Assembly (NCBI GenBank): GCA_964533275.1
Contig: CAZHJK010000015.1
Location: forward strand, 1-64,000
Length of the DNA stretch: 64,000 nt
Source of the DNA: CAZHJK01 sp964533275
GTDB lineage: Bacteria; Bacillota; Clostridia; Eubacteriales; Garciellaceae
Direction: 5' to 3'
The notes under the pieces are model-generated. The model was not told where the DNA came from and searched no databases. It was given only the letters and a program-made list of their open reading frames with translations. The first letter of the stretch is position 1. Every line of letters starts with the position of its first letter. Position numbers and translations under genes: made by a program. Shown piece by piece: positions 55,193 to 63,975 of the stretch.

Positions 55193-55957
55193 TTACTGGT
55201 TTTCTTCCAGTAGTTTTTCCATGTTATAATAACCATTTTTCTTATTTACTATATATTTTGCTGCTTTAATTGCTCCGCCTGCAAATATATTTTTGGATAA
55301 AGCAGTATGTTTTATTTCGATTAGCTCATCCATTCCTGCATATAGTACTGAATGCTCTCCTACGATAGTACCGCCTCGAATAGCATGTATACCAATATCT
55401 TTCTTTTCACGATGGTCTTGTTTTGTATGACGACCAAAGACAAAATTACTTTTGCCTTCTAAGGCATCATCTATGCCCTGGGCAAGCATTAACGCTGTTC
55501 CACTAGGGGCATCTACCTTCTTATTATGGTGTTTTTCGATAATTTCAATATCAAAGGTATCAGATAATGTCTTAGAAGCTCTACGAATTAAATCTAGAAT
55601 AACATTTACACCTAAGGACATATTTGCCGTTCGAAAAACAGGAATTTGCTTAGATAATTCTTTTAGTTGATCTTCATTTTCTTCATTTAGCCCAGTAGTT
55701 GCCATTACTAATGGAAGCCTTCTTTGTTTTGCATAATCAGTTACATCTTCAAAAGCTGAAAAGTGAGAGAAGTCAATAATTACATCTGCATCCTCGTGGC
55801 ATAGGTGCATATCACTATATACTGGGAAATCATTATTATATTTTTTAGGATCCTTATCAAATCCGGCAGTAATTTTTATATGTTGATTATCGGCAGCAAA
55901 ATTTTTTATCACTTGACCCATTGTACCATTACATCCACTTAATAGTATTTTTAACAT
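55193..55957 (-). CDS. dapB: 4-hydroxy-tetrahydrodipicolinate reductase
   Basis: A 254-aa NAD(P)H enzyme of the DAP pathway. N-terminal LLSGCNGTMGQ, the catalytic EKHHNKKVDAPSGTAL (His and Lys both present), and GIHAIRGG. Length fits the family. The ribosome binding site is AAGGAGG. It lies in the lysine operon between dapA and dapH; upstream it is separated from dapA by heptamer repeats. Confidence 0.96.
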   Translation of the reverse strand: MLKILLSGCNGTMGQVIKNFAADNQHIKITAGFDKDPKKYNNDFPVYSDMHLCHEDADVIIDFSHFSAFEDVTDYAKQRRLPLVMATTGLNEENEDQLKELSKQIPVFRTANMSLGVNVILDLIRRASKTLSDTFDIEIIEKHHNKKVDAPSGTALMLAQGIDDALEGKSNFVFGRHTKQDHREKKDIGIHAIRGGTIVGEHSVLYAGMDELIEIKHTALSKNIFAGGAIKAAKYIVNKKNGYYNMEKLLEENQ

Positions 55958-55980
55958 AAGAAACCTCCTTATATAATTCA

Positions 55981-56108
55981 GGTAGAAGGTATATGGTATA
56001 AGGTAGAAAAACCAAATTCATGGTACTAGATGGAACTTTGTTTAAGATTTTTTCTTATACCATCTACCAGACCCTAAGGAATACCTTTTAGATTCTACCT
56101 TCCACCTA
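55981..56108. repeat. Inverted pair of heptamer repeats between dapA and dapB
   Basis: GGTAGAA, GGTATAT, GGTATAA and GGTAGAA (55981-56008) face an inverted, degenerate set (TTATACCATCTACC and TTCTACCTTCCACC, 56053-56107). The two halves could form a long imperfect hairpin within the lysine mRNA. Confidence 0.85.
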
Positions 56109-56109
56109 T

Positions 56110-56991
56110 TTATACTTTTAACCCATATTCTGTTAATGCCTTCTTTAATTTATTTAGATTTTCTGGTTCCATATCTACTAGTGGAAGTCTTAGAGGTCCA
56201 GCCTCAAATCCTAATAAATTCATTGCAGTCTTTACAGGAATTGGGTTTGTCTCTATGAAGAGAGCGTGGTTAATAATATTGGTTCTTAGCTGAAGTTCTA
56301 AGCTGCCAGCTACATCTCCCTGCAAATATTTCATAACCATATCATGCATATCCTTTGGAATAATATTTGCAGAAACTGAGATTACCCCAACTCCACCTAA
56401 GGATAGTAATGGAACAACATGATCATCATTTCCTGAATAAATATCAAAATCAGGTCCGCATAACATTGCAATATCAGTAATTTGGCTGATATTCCCGCTG
56501 GCTTCCTTTACTCCTACAATATTTTTATGTTTTGAAAGCACAGACATAGTGGAGGCAGTTATGTTCATGCCCGTTCTACCAGGTACATTATATACAATAA
56601 TAGGTTTAGATACAGCATCTGCTATAGCATTAAAGTGATTAATAATGCCTTTTTGTGTAGACTTATTATAATATGGATTAATAACTAATAAACCATCTAC
56701 ACCTGCACCCTCTGCAAATTTAGACATTTTGATTGCATGAGCTGTATTATTACTACCTGTTCCTGCTATAACCGGAATACGCTTATTGATTTTTTCTACT
56801 GTAAACCTAATGGCTTGCTCCTGTTCATCTTGACTCATAGTTGAGGCTTCACCGGTAGTTCCACATACAATAATGGCATCTGTCCCGTTATCTACATGCC
56901 AATCTAAATTTCTTCCAAAAGCTTCAAAATTTATACCATTTTCGTTAAAGGGTGTTACTATGGCAACACCAGAACCTTTAAAAATTGTCAT
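56110..56991 (-). CDS. dapA: 4-hydroxy-tetrahydrodipicolinate synthase
   Basis: A 293-aa TIM-barrel aldolase condensing pyruvate with aspartate semialdehyde. The Schiff-base lysine is in VGVKEASGN, the catalytic tyrosine in VYNVPGRTG, and the substrate motif CGTTGEAST is intact. The length is exactly typical. The start at 56991 follows AAAGGA. It lies 67 bp after asd in the lysine operon. Confidence 0.97.
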   Translation of the reverse strand: MTIFKGSGVAIVTPFNENGINFEAFGRNLDWHVDNGTDAIIVCGTTGEASTMSQDEQEQAIRFTVEKINKRIPVIAGTGSNNTAHAIKMSKFAEGAGVDGLLVINPYYNKSTQKGIINHFNAIADAVSKPIIVYNVPGRTGMNITASTMSVLSKHKNIVGVKEASGNISQITDIAMLCGPDFDIYSGNDDHVVPLLSLGGVGVISVSANIIPKDMHDMVMKYLQGDVAGSLELQLRTNIINHALFIETNPIPVKTAMNLLGFEAGPLRLPLVDMEPENLNKLKKALTEYGLKV

Positions 56992-57058
56992 ATAAATCAT
57001 CCTTTCAATTTTAATAATAATTATCACTTACCTCTATACATAAAACAAATAAAACTAA

Positions 57059-58057
57059 TTAGTTTAAACTTTTAATCAAGAGCTCTGCAATTTGCACAGT
57101 ATTTGTGGCTGCACCTTTCCTTATATTATCAGCTACAATCCATAGATTCATTCCACTTTCGACACTTTCATCCCTTCTTATTCTTCCTACAAAAACTTCA
57201 TCTCTATCTTGGGCAAGTCGTGCTAAGGGGTAAACATCATTAGCTGGATCATCCATTACTATAACTCCAGGCATTTCCTCCAATAGTTTTCTTGCCTCCA
57301 TAATTTCAAAAGGTTTTTCAAATTCAACATTAATACTTTCACTATGACCATAGAAGACTGGTACTCGTACAGTTGTTGCAGTTATTTTCATTGAAGGTTC
57401 ATGAAGAATTTTTCTTGTTTCATTAATCATCTTCATTTCTTCCTTTGTATAACCATTTTCTAAAAATGAATCAATATGAGGAAGACAATTGTAGGCTATT
57501 GAGTGGGGATAAAAGTTAGGCTCATTACCCTTTATACCATCTTCTAAGTCCTTAAAACCATTTACCCCTGAGCCTGATACTGCTTGGTATGTAGAAAAAA
57601 CTATTCGCTTTATTTTATATTGTTGGTGTAGTGCTTTAAGGGGTAGCATTGCTTCAATTGTAGAGCAATTGGGGTTAGCTATAATACCCTTATTCCATTC
57701 CACATCCTCAGGGTTTACTTCAGGGACTACCAAGGGGACTTCATCATGCATCCTAAAGGCAGAGCTGTTATCAATGGCAATTACCCCATTTGCTGCAGCT
57801 ATAGGTGAGAATTTTTCACTGGTAGATCCCCCTGCAGAGAATAAAGCTATGTCAATTTCCCTATCAAAGGATGTTTCCTTTAATTCCTCTACAATATATT
57901 TCTTACCCTTAAATTCTAATTCCTTACCTGCTGATCTAGAAGATGCGAGCAAATACAGATTTTTTATAGGGAAATCTCGTTCTTCTAAAACTTCTAACAT
58001 TTTTCTCCCTACCATACCTGTTGCTCCAACAACAGCCACATTTAATTTTTTATTCAT
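57059..58057 (-). CDS. asd: Aspartate-semialdehyde dehydrogenase
   Basis: A 332-aa NADPH enzyme reducing aspartyl phosphate. N-terminal VGATGMVGRKML, catalytic cysteine in ANPNCSTIEAM, and SGSGVNGFKDLE of the active site. It is the first gene of the lysine operon, directly after the riboswitch leader. It also serves threonine and methionine synthesis, whose other genes are not here. Confidence 0.96.
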   Translation of the reverse strand: MNKKLNVAVVGATGMVGRKMLEVLEERDFPIKNLYLLASSRSAGKELEFKGKKYIVEELKETSFDREIDIALFSAGGSTSEKFSPIAAANGVIAIDNSSAFRMHDEVPLVVPEVNPEDVEWNKGIIANPNCSTIEAMLPLKALHQQYKIKRIVFSTYQAVSGSGVNGFKDLEDGIKGNEPNFYPHSIAYNCLPHIDSFLENGYTKEEMKMINETRKILHEPSMKITATTVRVPVFYGHSESINVEFEKPFEIMEARKLLEEMPGVIVMDDPANDVYPLARLAQDRDEVFVGRIRRDESVESGMNLWIVADNIRKGAATNTVQIAELLIKSLN

Positions 58058-58185
58058 GATTTTGACATCTTCCTTTCATTTTATATTTATTCTTCTTTAT
58101 TAATATTATACTGACATCTAAATATTCTTGCTTACTTATATAAGACAGTATTTTTTATTATAATAAATTACAACTTTCTTATAAT

Positions 58186-58400
58186 AAAAAAAGCTAGCTT
58201 AGTTTAGCTAGCTGTGAATTTCCTATCATTTTTGTTAAAATGTTAAAAGGAATAGAATCACAGATAGCGCAACATCAAGAATTGATGACAGTCCTATTGC
58301 TATTAACAATAAGCCCAGAAAATCTTTCTATAGGGAAATTTTTTCTTCGGCATTTTTTCCTTTCAAATTCCTTCCTCAAGACCTATATCTCTCTGGAAAT
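58186..58400 (-). promoter_or_regulatory. Lysine riboswitch (L box) with terminator
   Basis: Reading the minus strand, the leader of asd has the ordered landmarks of the lysine aptamer: AGAGATATAGGT, TGAAAGG, TGCCGAAG, CTGGGC, GGACTGTCATC and GCGCTATCTGTG. They are followed by an intrinsic terminator AGCTAGCT/AGCTAGCT (complement of 58192-58213) with seven T. High lysine should end transcription before asd-dapA-dapB-dapH-lysC. Start of transcription is expected just beyond 58400. Confidence 0.85.
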
Positions 58401-58498
58401 TTACTTATAAAAAATGCACCTCTATCTTTATTGTGTCTATTATACATAAAAACAATAACTATGTAAATCATATTGTGTAAAACAAATTTATTTATAAA

Positions 58499-58693
58499 CT
58501 ATGATTGAAGAAAAACTAAAAATTCATCCTCATTACAACCAGCTAAATTACATAATTGCTTCATAATCTGATTCTTTAATTCTGTATATTCACAATCCTT
58601 AGTATTGTGTGCAGCTAAGTCTAGGGCATTTATGATAGTATACATATCTTTTTTAGACATTTCTTGAATGCTTATTTTATTAAAGTTTTCCAT
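58499..58693 (-). CDS. 64-aa protein of unknown function
   Basis: A small acidic, helical protein starting MENFNKISIQEMSKKD with two cysteines in the CNLAGCNEDE region. A clear GGAGG lies 8 nt before the ATG, so it is probably real. I do not recognise the family. It lies upstream of the lysine riboswitch on the same strand, probably as its own unit. Confidence 0.65.
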   Translation of the reverse strand: MENFNKISIQEMSKKDMYTIINALDLAAHNTKDCEYTELKNQIMKQLCNLAGCNEDEFLVFLQS

Positions 58694-58850
58694 TTATGTA
58701 ACCTCCAAATCTATTGTCTTTGTATTATTATATCAAGCTTGTCGAATAAAAGAAATACTTGTTGAAAAATAAGAATAAATTATAAAATTATCTATTGTCA
58801 TGATATAATTATTATAATGATTAAATGAAATAATGTTAGGGGATAGTGTA

Positions 58851-60017
58851 GTGGAAATAAATGTATCAGATGATATAAGAGAACTATATAGAGAAGCTGA
58901 AGATTTAAGAAGAGAGCTACATAAAATACCTGAAATTGCCTTTGAGGAACAAAAAACCAGGCAATTTATCGTTTCCTATCTTAAGAATATAGGTTTACAA
59001 GTAAGGGAAAAAATATCTAAAACAGGTGTGGTTGCCTATATTTCTGGAACAGAAGGTACTAAAACCTATGCCTTTAGAGCAGATATGGATGCGCTCCCTA
59101 TACAGGAAAAAACAGATGTAAAATATTGTTCTATTCATAAGGGGAAAATGCATGCCTGTGGACATGATGGGCATATGTCTACCTTATTACTATTAGCAAA
59201 ACTATTATATAAAAAAAGGGAGTTTTTAAAGGATAATATTCTTTTTATATTTCAACCGGCAGAAGAAGGACCTGGTGGAGCACTCCCCATGATAGAAGAG
59301 GGAGTTTTAAAGAAATATAATGTTGATGCTATTTTTGGATTGCATATTTATCCAGATATAGAACAGGGAAAAATTGGATGCTGTCCAGGTCCCATGATGG
59401 CTCAAACAGGGGAGTTTGATATATATATAAAGGGTAAGAGTAGCCATGGAGCAAGACCCCAGGATGGGAAGGATAGTATTGTTATAGCCGCCCAGATGGT
59501 GAATGCAATTCAAAGTATTATAAGCAGGGATATAGATCCCATAGAGGGAAAACTAATAACCATTGGAGCCATAAAGGGTGGAGAAGCCAGAAACATTATA
59601 GCTGGGGAAGCAGTACTTGAAGGTACTATGAGAGCATTTAAGGAAAAGATTTATTTTGATATGAAAAAGAGAATGAATATGCTTGTAAGAGGGATAGCTC
59701 AAACCCATGAATGTGAAATTGATCTAGAAGTTAGAGATTTATATCCTTCCGTGGATAATGATAAAGAACTATTTAATATTTTGCAGGAAGTAATTCCTCA
59801 AGAAAAATTTGAATACATTACACCTCTAATGATTGCTGAGGATTTTTCCTTTTATCAAAGAGAGGTGCCGGGTTTATTTTTTCTATTGGGATCGAAAAAT
59901 ATAGAGCAGGGATATATACACAGTTTGCATTCTAATCAATTTAATTTTGATGAGAGGATTTTATTAACTGCTTTACAAGTATATATGAATCTTTTAGAAA
60001 AACTGGGAGCAATTTAG
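58851..60017 (+). CDS. M20-family amidohydrolase (N-acyl amino acid / possible N-acetyl-DAP deacetylase)
   Basis: A 388-aa metallopeptidase-fold amidohydrolase: RADMDALPIQE, HACGHDGHMS with metal ligands, FQPAEEGPGGA and GLHIYPDIEQGKIG. Members include hippurate hydrolases, N-acyl-amino-acid deacylases and DapL-type N-acetyl-diaminopimelate deacetylase. The acetyl DAP pathway next door needs such a deacetylase and no other is seen, so that role is attractive but unproven. The start is probably GTG at 58851 after AGGGG. Confidence 0.85.
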   Translation: MEINVSDDIRELYREAEDLRRELHKIPEIAFEEQKTRQFIVSYLKNIGLQVREKISKTGVVAYISGTEGTKTYAFRADMDALPIQEKTDVKYCSIHKGKMHACGHDGHMSTLLLLAKLLYKKREFLKDNILFIFQPAEEGPGGALPMIEEGVLKKYNVDAIFGLHIYPDIEQGKIGCCPGPMMAQTGEFDIYIKGKSSHGARPQDGKDSIVIAAQMVNAIQSIISRDIDPIEGKLITIGAIKGGEARNIIAGEAVLEGTMRAFKEKIYFDMKKRMNMLVRGIAQTHECEIDLEVRDLYPSVDNDKELFNILQEVIPQEKFEYITPLMIAEDFSFYQREVPGLFFLLGSKNIEQGYIHSLHSNQFNFDERILLTALQVYMNLLEKLGAI

Positions 60018-60042
60018 AGATTATAAGGAAGAGGAGATTGTA

Positions 60043-61329
60043 GTGAAAAAAATACTAATAACAGCAATTATTATTTTTAATGTACTGATTTTCCCATCTA
60101 CCGCTTTAGCTGAAATACAATCAACTGGTTGGACAGGTCATGGACTCTATTTGATTCAAGGTAATAATATGAATTTAAATAAGGTCAATATAAATATTAG
60201 TATAAATAATGATCAAACAGCCTCTATTGATGCAGAATATGAAGTGGAGAATACCACAGATCAAACTATAAATGCATATTTTGGAGTACCTGAGCATGAA
60301 GTGGAATTAAAAAACTTTAAAAGTTGGGTATCACCCTATGAATATTATAGTAAGAAGGTAAGTGGTGATAGTATAAATGAGCAAATCCAGGGTCTAGATA
60401 AAGATTATAATAACTGGAGAACCTGGCCTTCGCCCTTTAAACCAGGGGAGAAGAGATTAGTAAGATATACTTATCAGGTAGATAATAAATTAGTCAGTGA
60501 TAGTAAATACCTCATATCCTATCAAATGGATCATATTAATTTTTGGCAGGGAAATCCTGATGTTAATGTAATAGTAAATTTTGATAATAATGAAGTGAAA
60601 ATTTATAATTTTGGTAACGAATTTAGTATAAAACCAGAATTAGAGGAGGATTTCACCTTAAAATGGTCCTTTGATACAATAGAAAATGATGCAAGTATTG
60701 ACTTTGATTATTATTCTGTAGATTATGAGATATTAAGTTTTCTTGATGCCAATAGCTCAAATAGAATTAATAAAATAGTAGATGCCTATAAAAGTAAGGA
60801 TTATACAAATGTTATACAATTAGGTAAGGAATATATTCAAAATCCAGAGGATGAGAAGCTACAAAAGGAAATATATTTTCTAATGGCTGATGCATATTTA
60901 CAAGAGGATCAACCAGAAGAAAGCTTAATAATCTACAAGCTTGTAGAAGAAGAAACAATTTTTTACGAGGGGATACAAGAGAAGTTACAACATTTAATAA
61001 CATATAATAGAATAAAATGCTTTTTTAAAACAGAGGACTATAAAACACTCTATCGCATCTTAAGTGAGGTAAAGGAAGATAACAGTTATAGCTTTATATA
61101 TCAAGACTGGGCTGAAAGTCAGATAGATAAGATACCTCAAGAGGTAATAGATGAGGTTATTGAAGAGGACAGGGTGCCTGAGGGATTTGAAAAACTAAAG
61201 TTAGAATTTATCAATGGAGAATATAATACCATAATACTAATCGCTGGTGGTGTGATTTTTGTAGCCTATACAATTATTCATTCAATAATAAGAAAAAAGA
61301 AGGGTAAAAAGTTTCTTTTTAGAAAATAA
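60043..61329 (+). CDS. Secreted, C-terminally anchored protein with TPR-like region
   Basis: A 428-aa protein with a signal peptide (1-23, cleavage near ALAEI), an extracellular beta domain (EYEVENTTDQTINAYFGVP, NFWQGNPDVNVIVNF), and a helical segment at about 245-330 of TPR type (VIQLGKEYIQNPEDEKLQKEIYFLMADAYLQEDQPEESL). It ends in a membrane helix (about 395-414) and basic tail. The beta domain resembles the protein at 35938. It starts with GTG after GAGGAG. Function is unknown. It lies in the same orientation as the amidohydrolase, 25 bp after it, perhaps co-transcribed. Confidence 0.78.
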   Translation: MKKILITAIIIFNVLIFPSTALAEIQSTGWTGHGLYLIQGNNMNLNKVNINISINNDQTASIDAEYEVENTTDQTINAYFGVPEHEVELKNFKSWVSPYEYYSKKVSGDSINEQIQGLDKDYNNWRTWPSPFKPGEKRLVRYTYQVDNKLVSDSKYLISYQMDHINFWQGNPDVNVIVNFDNNEVKIYNFGNEFSIKPELEEDFTLKWSFDTIENDASIDFDYYSVDYEILSFLDANSSNRINKIVDAYKSKDYTNVIQLGKEYIQNPEDEKLQKEIYFLMADAYLQEDQPEESLIIYKLVEEETIFYEGIQEKLQHLITYNRIKCFFKTEDYKTLYRILSEVKEDNSYSFIYQDWAESQIDKIPQEVIDEVIEEDRVPEGFEKLKLEFINGEYNTIILIAGGVIFVAYTIIHSIIRKKKGKKFLFRK

Positions 61330-61397
61330 AGGGATGTTTAAAAGTATAAAAAAAAATCTAAATCCATATAATACTCAAGATAAAAGGAGGCATTTAT

Positions 61398-61604
61398 ATG
61401 GCGAAATCAAAACAATCTACTAAAAAGAAGAAGAAGGAACTAACGCCACAGGATATTTTAAAATATGAGATAGCTGAGGAGTTAGGATTAATGGAAAAGG
61501 TTAATAAGCTTGGCTGGGGAGGATTAACAGCTAGAGAAACAGGTAGGATTGGCGGTATTATGACCAGTAAAAAGAAGGCAAAACAGAAAATAGATGAAAA
61601 ATAG
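61398..61604 (+). CDS. Small acid-soluble spore protein, alpha/beta type
   Basis: A 68-aa basic protein: a lysine-rich N terminus, then KYEIAEELGLMEKVNKLGWGGLTARETGRIGG, which carries the EIA germination-protease site and the GGLTARETGxIGG DNA-binding helix pattern of alpha/beta SASPs. These coat spore DNA and are degraded on germination. It implies an endospore former. The ribosome binding site is AAAGGAGG; expression is expected under a forespore sigma factor, not discernible here. Confidence 0.88.
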   Translation: MAKSKQSTKKKKKELTPQDILKYEIAEELGLMEKVNKLGWGGLTARETGRIGGIMTSKKKAKQKIDEK

Positions 61605-61616
61605 AGGTGGGCAATA

Positions 61617-62351
61617 ATGTACCAAGAGTTTGCTCAAGTATATGACGAATTAATGAAGAATGTTGACTATAAAGCTTGGACAGAATACATTGAAAGGATG
61701 TTTAAACTATTTAATATTAAACCAAAAAATATAATAGATCTTGCCTGTGGGACTGGAAATATTACTATTCCCTTAGCTAAGCGAAACTACAATATAATTG
61801 GAATAGATATCTCACAGGATATGCTTTCTATTGCAGAACAAAAGGCGAGGGAACACTCCTTAAATATTCAATGGATATGTCAAGATATGATAAACTTCCA
61901 AGGTTTTACAAAGCAGGATGCTATAATATGTGCTTGTGACGGGTTGAATTATATTTTAAAGGTTGAGGACCTGCAAAGTATATTTTCCCGTGTCTATACT
62001 TCCCTAAGACAGGGTGGTATTTTTGTTTTTGATATGAATTCAAGATACAAGATTGAAGAGGTTTTGGCTGAACAAACATTTGCCTATGCAGGAGAAGAAA
62101 TATCATATATCTGGGAAAATTATTATAATAAGGATCAAGAAATTATTGATTTTGAATTAAGTTTTTTTGTAAAAAACAAAGAAAATTATAAAAGATTTAA
62201 TGAAATTCATAAACAAAAAGCTTATTCTATAAATAATGTTATTGAATTATTAAAACATGCAGGTTTTAAAAAAATAGATTATTATTCAGCTTATTCATTA
62301 GAAAAACCTAATTTTACTAGTGAAAGAATACAATATGTTGCATTAAAATAA
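61617..62351 (+). CDS. Class I SAM-dependent methyltransferase
   Basis: A 244-aa methyltransferase with SAM motif I DLACGTGNITIPLAKR (near residue 40), motif II IIGIDIS and motif III ICACDGLNYI, followed by an acceptor domain of the clostridial YfnB-like type. The substrate is unknown. It lies 12 bp after the SASP gene; the ribosome binding site is AGGTGG. Confidence 0.88.
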   Translation: MYQEFAQVYDELMKNVDYKAWTEYIERMFKLFNIKPKNIIDLACGTGNITIPLAKRNYNIIGIDISQDMLSIAEQKAREHSLNIQWICQDMINFQGFTKQDAIICACDGLNYILKVEDLQSIFSRVYTSLRQGGIFVFDMNSRYKIEEVLAEQTFAYAGEEISYIWENYYNKDQEIIDFELSFFVKNKENYKRFNEIHKQKAYSINNVIELLKHAGFKKIDYYSAYSLEKPNFTSERIQYVALK

Positions 62352-62447
62352 AAGTCTTTATGAAATTCCCTCCAGTATTATTTTTTTTTAATAGGGAACT
62401 ATAAGATTATATAATATATTATATAAAAAATAACATTATAATAATGT

Positions 62448-62476
62448 TTGACACCACATACCTTTAGTGATAAACT
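62448..62476 (+). promoter_or_regulatory. Promoter of the cold-shock gene
   Basis: TTGACA (62448-62453) and TAAACT (62471-62476), 17 bp, leaving a roughly 95-nt 5' leader typical of cold-shock mRNAs. Confidence 0.6.
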
Positions 62477-62577
62477 AGAGTAGAAGTAATGAAACTACTT
62501 AGGCTTTTAAGAAATTAAGGTTTGTGTGGTGGATGTGCTATCTCAATTTGTATTAAGTTTTAGGAGGAATGTTTAAG

Positions 62578-62778
62578 ATGGAAAAAGGTACAGTAAAATG
62601 GTTTAACGCAGAAAAAGGTTTTGGTTTTATTTCTAGAGAAGATGGTAGCGACGTATTCGTTCATTTTTCTGCAATCAACATGGAAGGATTCAAAACTTTA
62701 GAAGAAGGACAAGAAGTTCAATTCGAAGTTGTTGAAGGAGAAAAAGGACCTCAAGCTACAAATGTACAAAGAGCATAA
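62578..62778 (+). CDS. csp: Cold-shock protein
   Basis: A 66-aa CspA-family OB-fold protein with RNP1 KGFGFI and RNP2 VFVHF intact. It binds single-stranded nucleic acid. The start at 62578 is 10 nt from AGGAGG; an in-frame ATG at 62569 abuts that site. A long leader and its own terminator mark a single-gene unit. Confidence 0.97.
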   Translation: MEKGTVKWFNAEKGFGFISREDGSDVFVHFSAINMEGFKTLEEGQEVQFEVVEGEKGPQATNVQRA

Positions 62779-62814
62779 TTAGTTTACTAATTAATCATAC
62801 ATTGAAGTAGCCAA

Positions 62815-62845
62815 AATCCCTATGCTGATGCATAGGGTTTTTTAT
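62815..62845 (+). terminator. Terminator of the cold-shock gene
   Basis: TCCCTATGC/GCATAGGG with a TGAT loop, then TTTTTT. Confidence 0.92.
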
Positions 62846-62925
62846 TATTGTAATACTTTTATTTAACATATAAAATAATTTAAAATATAATATATACGCT
62901 ATTCTATTACAAAGGAGAAATTAAT

Positions 62926-63804
62926 ATGAAAGATTATTTAGTTAGAGCAAGAACAAAGGATGTACCAATTCGTGCCTTTGCTGCAACGACTAAAAATTTG
63001 GTTCAATACGCAAGAGATATTCATAATTTAACACCATTAACAGCTGCTGCATTAGGCAGGGTATTAACAGCTACAGCTATGATGGGTGAAATGCTTAAAA
63101 ATAAGAATGATAAGTTAACTGTACAATTAAAGGGGGATGGGCCACTAAACACTTTATTGTCAACAGGTAACAAAATAGGTCAGGTAAAAGGATATGCGGG
63201 AGTACCTAATGTAGAATTACCCCTAAATAGCAGTGGAAAACTTGATGTGGGAAGAGCTGTAGGAAAGGGAACATTAACTATCATTATGGATTTAGGATTA
63301 AGGGAACCCTATGTAGGGAAAGTATCTTTAGTAAATGGAGAAATTGCTGAGGATTTAGCACACTATTACGCTGTATCGGAACAAACACCTTCGGCAGTAT
63401 CCCTGGGGGTATTAGTAGATAGAGATATGAGTATTAAAGCAGCAGGTGGTTTTATTATTCAGGTCATGCCTGATTGTCCAGAACATGTTATTGAGTCCTT
63501 AGAAAAGAGGATATTAGATTTACCAAGCATTACCCAATTACTATCCGAGGGTAAAAGTCCAGAGGAAATATTATCAATAATTCTTCAGGATTTTATAGTT
63601 GAATATTCGGATAGAAAAGTGGTAGAATATAAATGTGATTGTAATCGTAGTAGATTAGAACAGGTATTGATAAGCCTTGGTGAAAAGGAATTAAAAGATA
63701 TGATTGAAAAAGAAGGTAAGGCTGATGTACAGTGTCATTTTTGTAATACTGAATACAATTTCTCAAAGGATGAATTAGAGGAACTACTAGAAAGTAGTAA
63801 ATAA
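62926..63804 (+). CDS. hslO: Redox-regulated chaperone Hsp33
   Basis: A 292-aa cytoplasmic holdase activated by oxidation. The N-terminal domain (ALGRVLTATAMMGEMLK, QLKGDGPL) precedes the zinc-binding redox switch YKCDCNRS and VQCHFCNTEY near the C terminus, a CxC/CxxC pair. AAAGGAG lies just before ATG. It is monocistronic. Confidence 0.97.
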   Translation: MKDYLVRARTKDVPIRAFAATTKNLVQYARDIHNLTPLTAAALGRVLTATAMMGEMLKNKNDKLTVQLKGDGPLNTLLSTGNKIGQVKGYAGVPNVELPLNSSGKLDVGRAVGKGTLTIIMDLGLREPYVGKVSLVNGEIAEDLAHYYAVSEQTPSAVSLGVLVDRDMSIKAAGGFIIQVMPDCPEHVIESLEKRILDLPSITQLLSEGKSPEEILSIILQDFIVEYSDRKVVEYKCDCNRSRLEQVLISLGEKELKDMIEKEGKADVQCHFCNTEYNFSKDELEELLESSK

Positions 63805-63915
63805 AAGAATACTATAAATGTATAAATCTTTTAAATAAAGTAGATTATTAAGGGAAAATAAAAAAAACACACTAGAAATCAAAGAAATTTTTAAAAAAAT
63901 GGTCAAATTTTCCCG

Positions 63916-63970
63916 TTGACTATTATTACAATTTGATATATACTAATATATGTCGCTAAATACAGCGACA
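63916..63970 (+). promoter_or_regulatory. tRNA promoter and hairpin
   Basis: TTGACT (63916-63921) and TATACT (63939-63944), 17 bp, stand directly before the tRNA. Between them and the tRNA, TGTCGCT/AGCGACA (63951-63970) forms a 7-bp stem. Confidence 0.7.
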
Positions 63971-63975
63971 ACATT

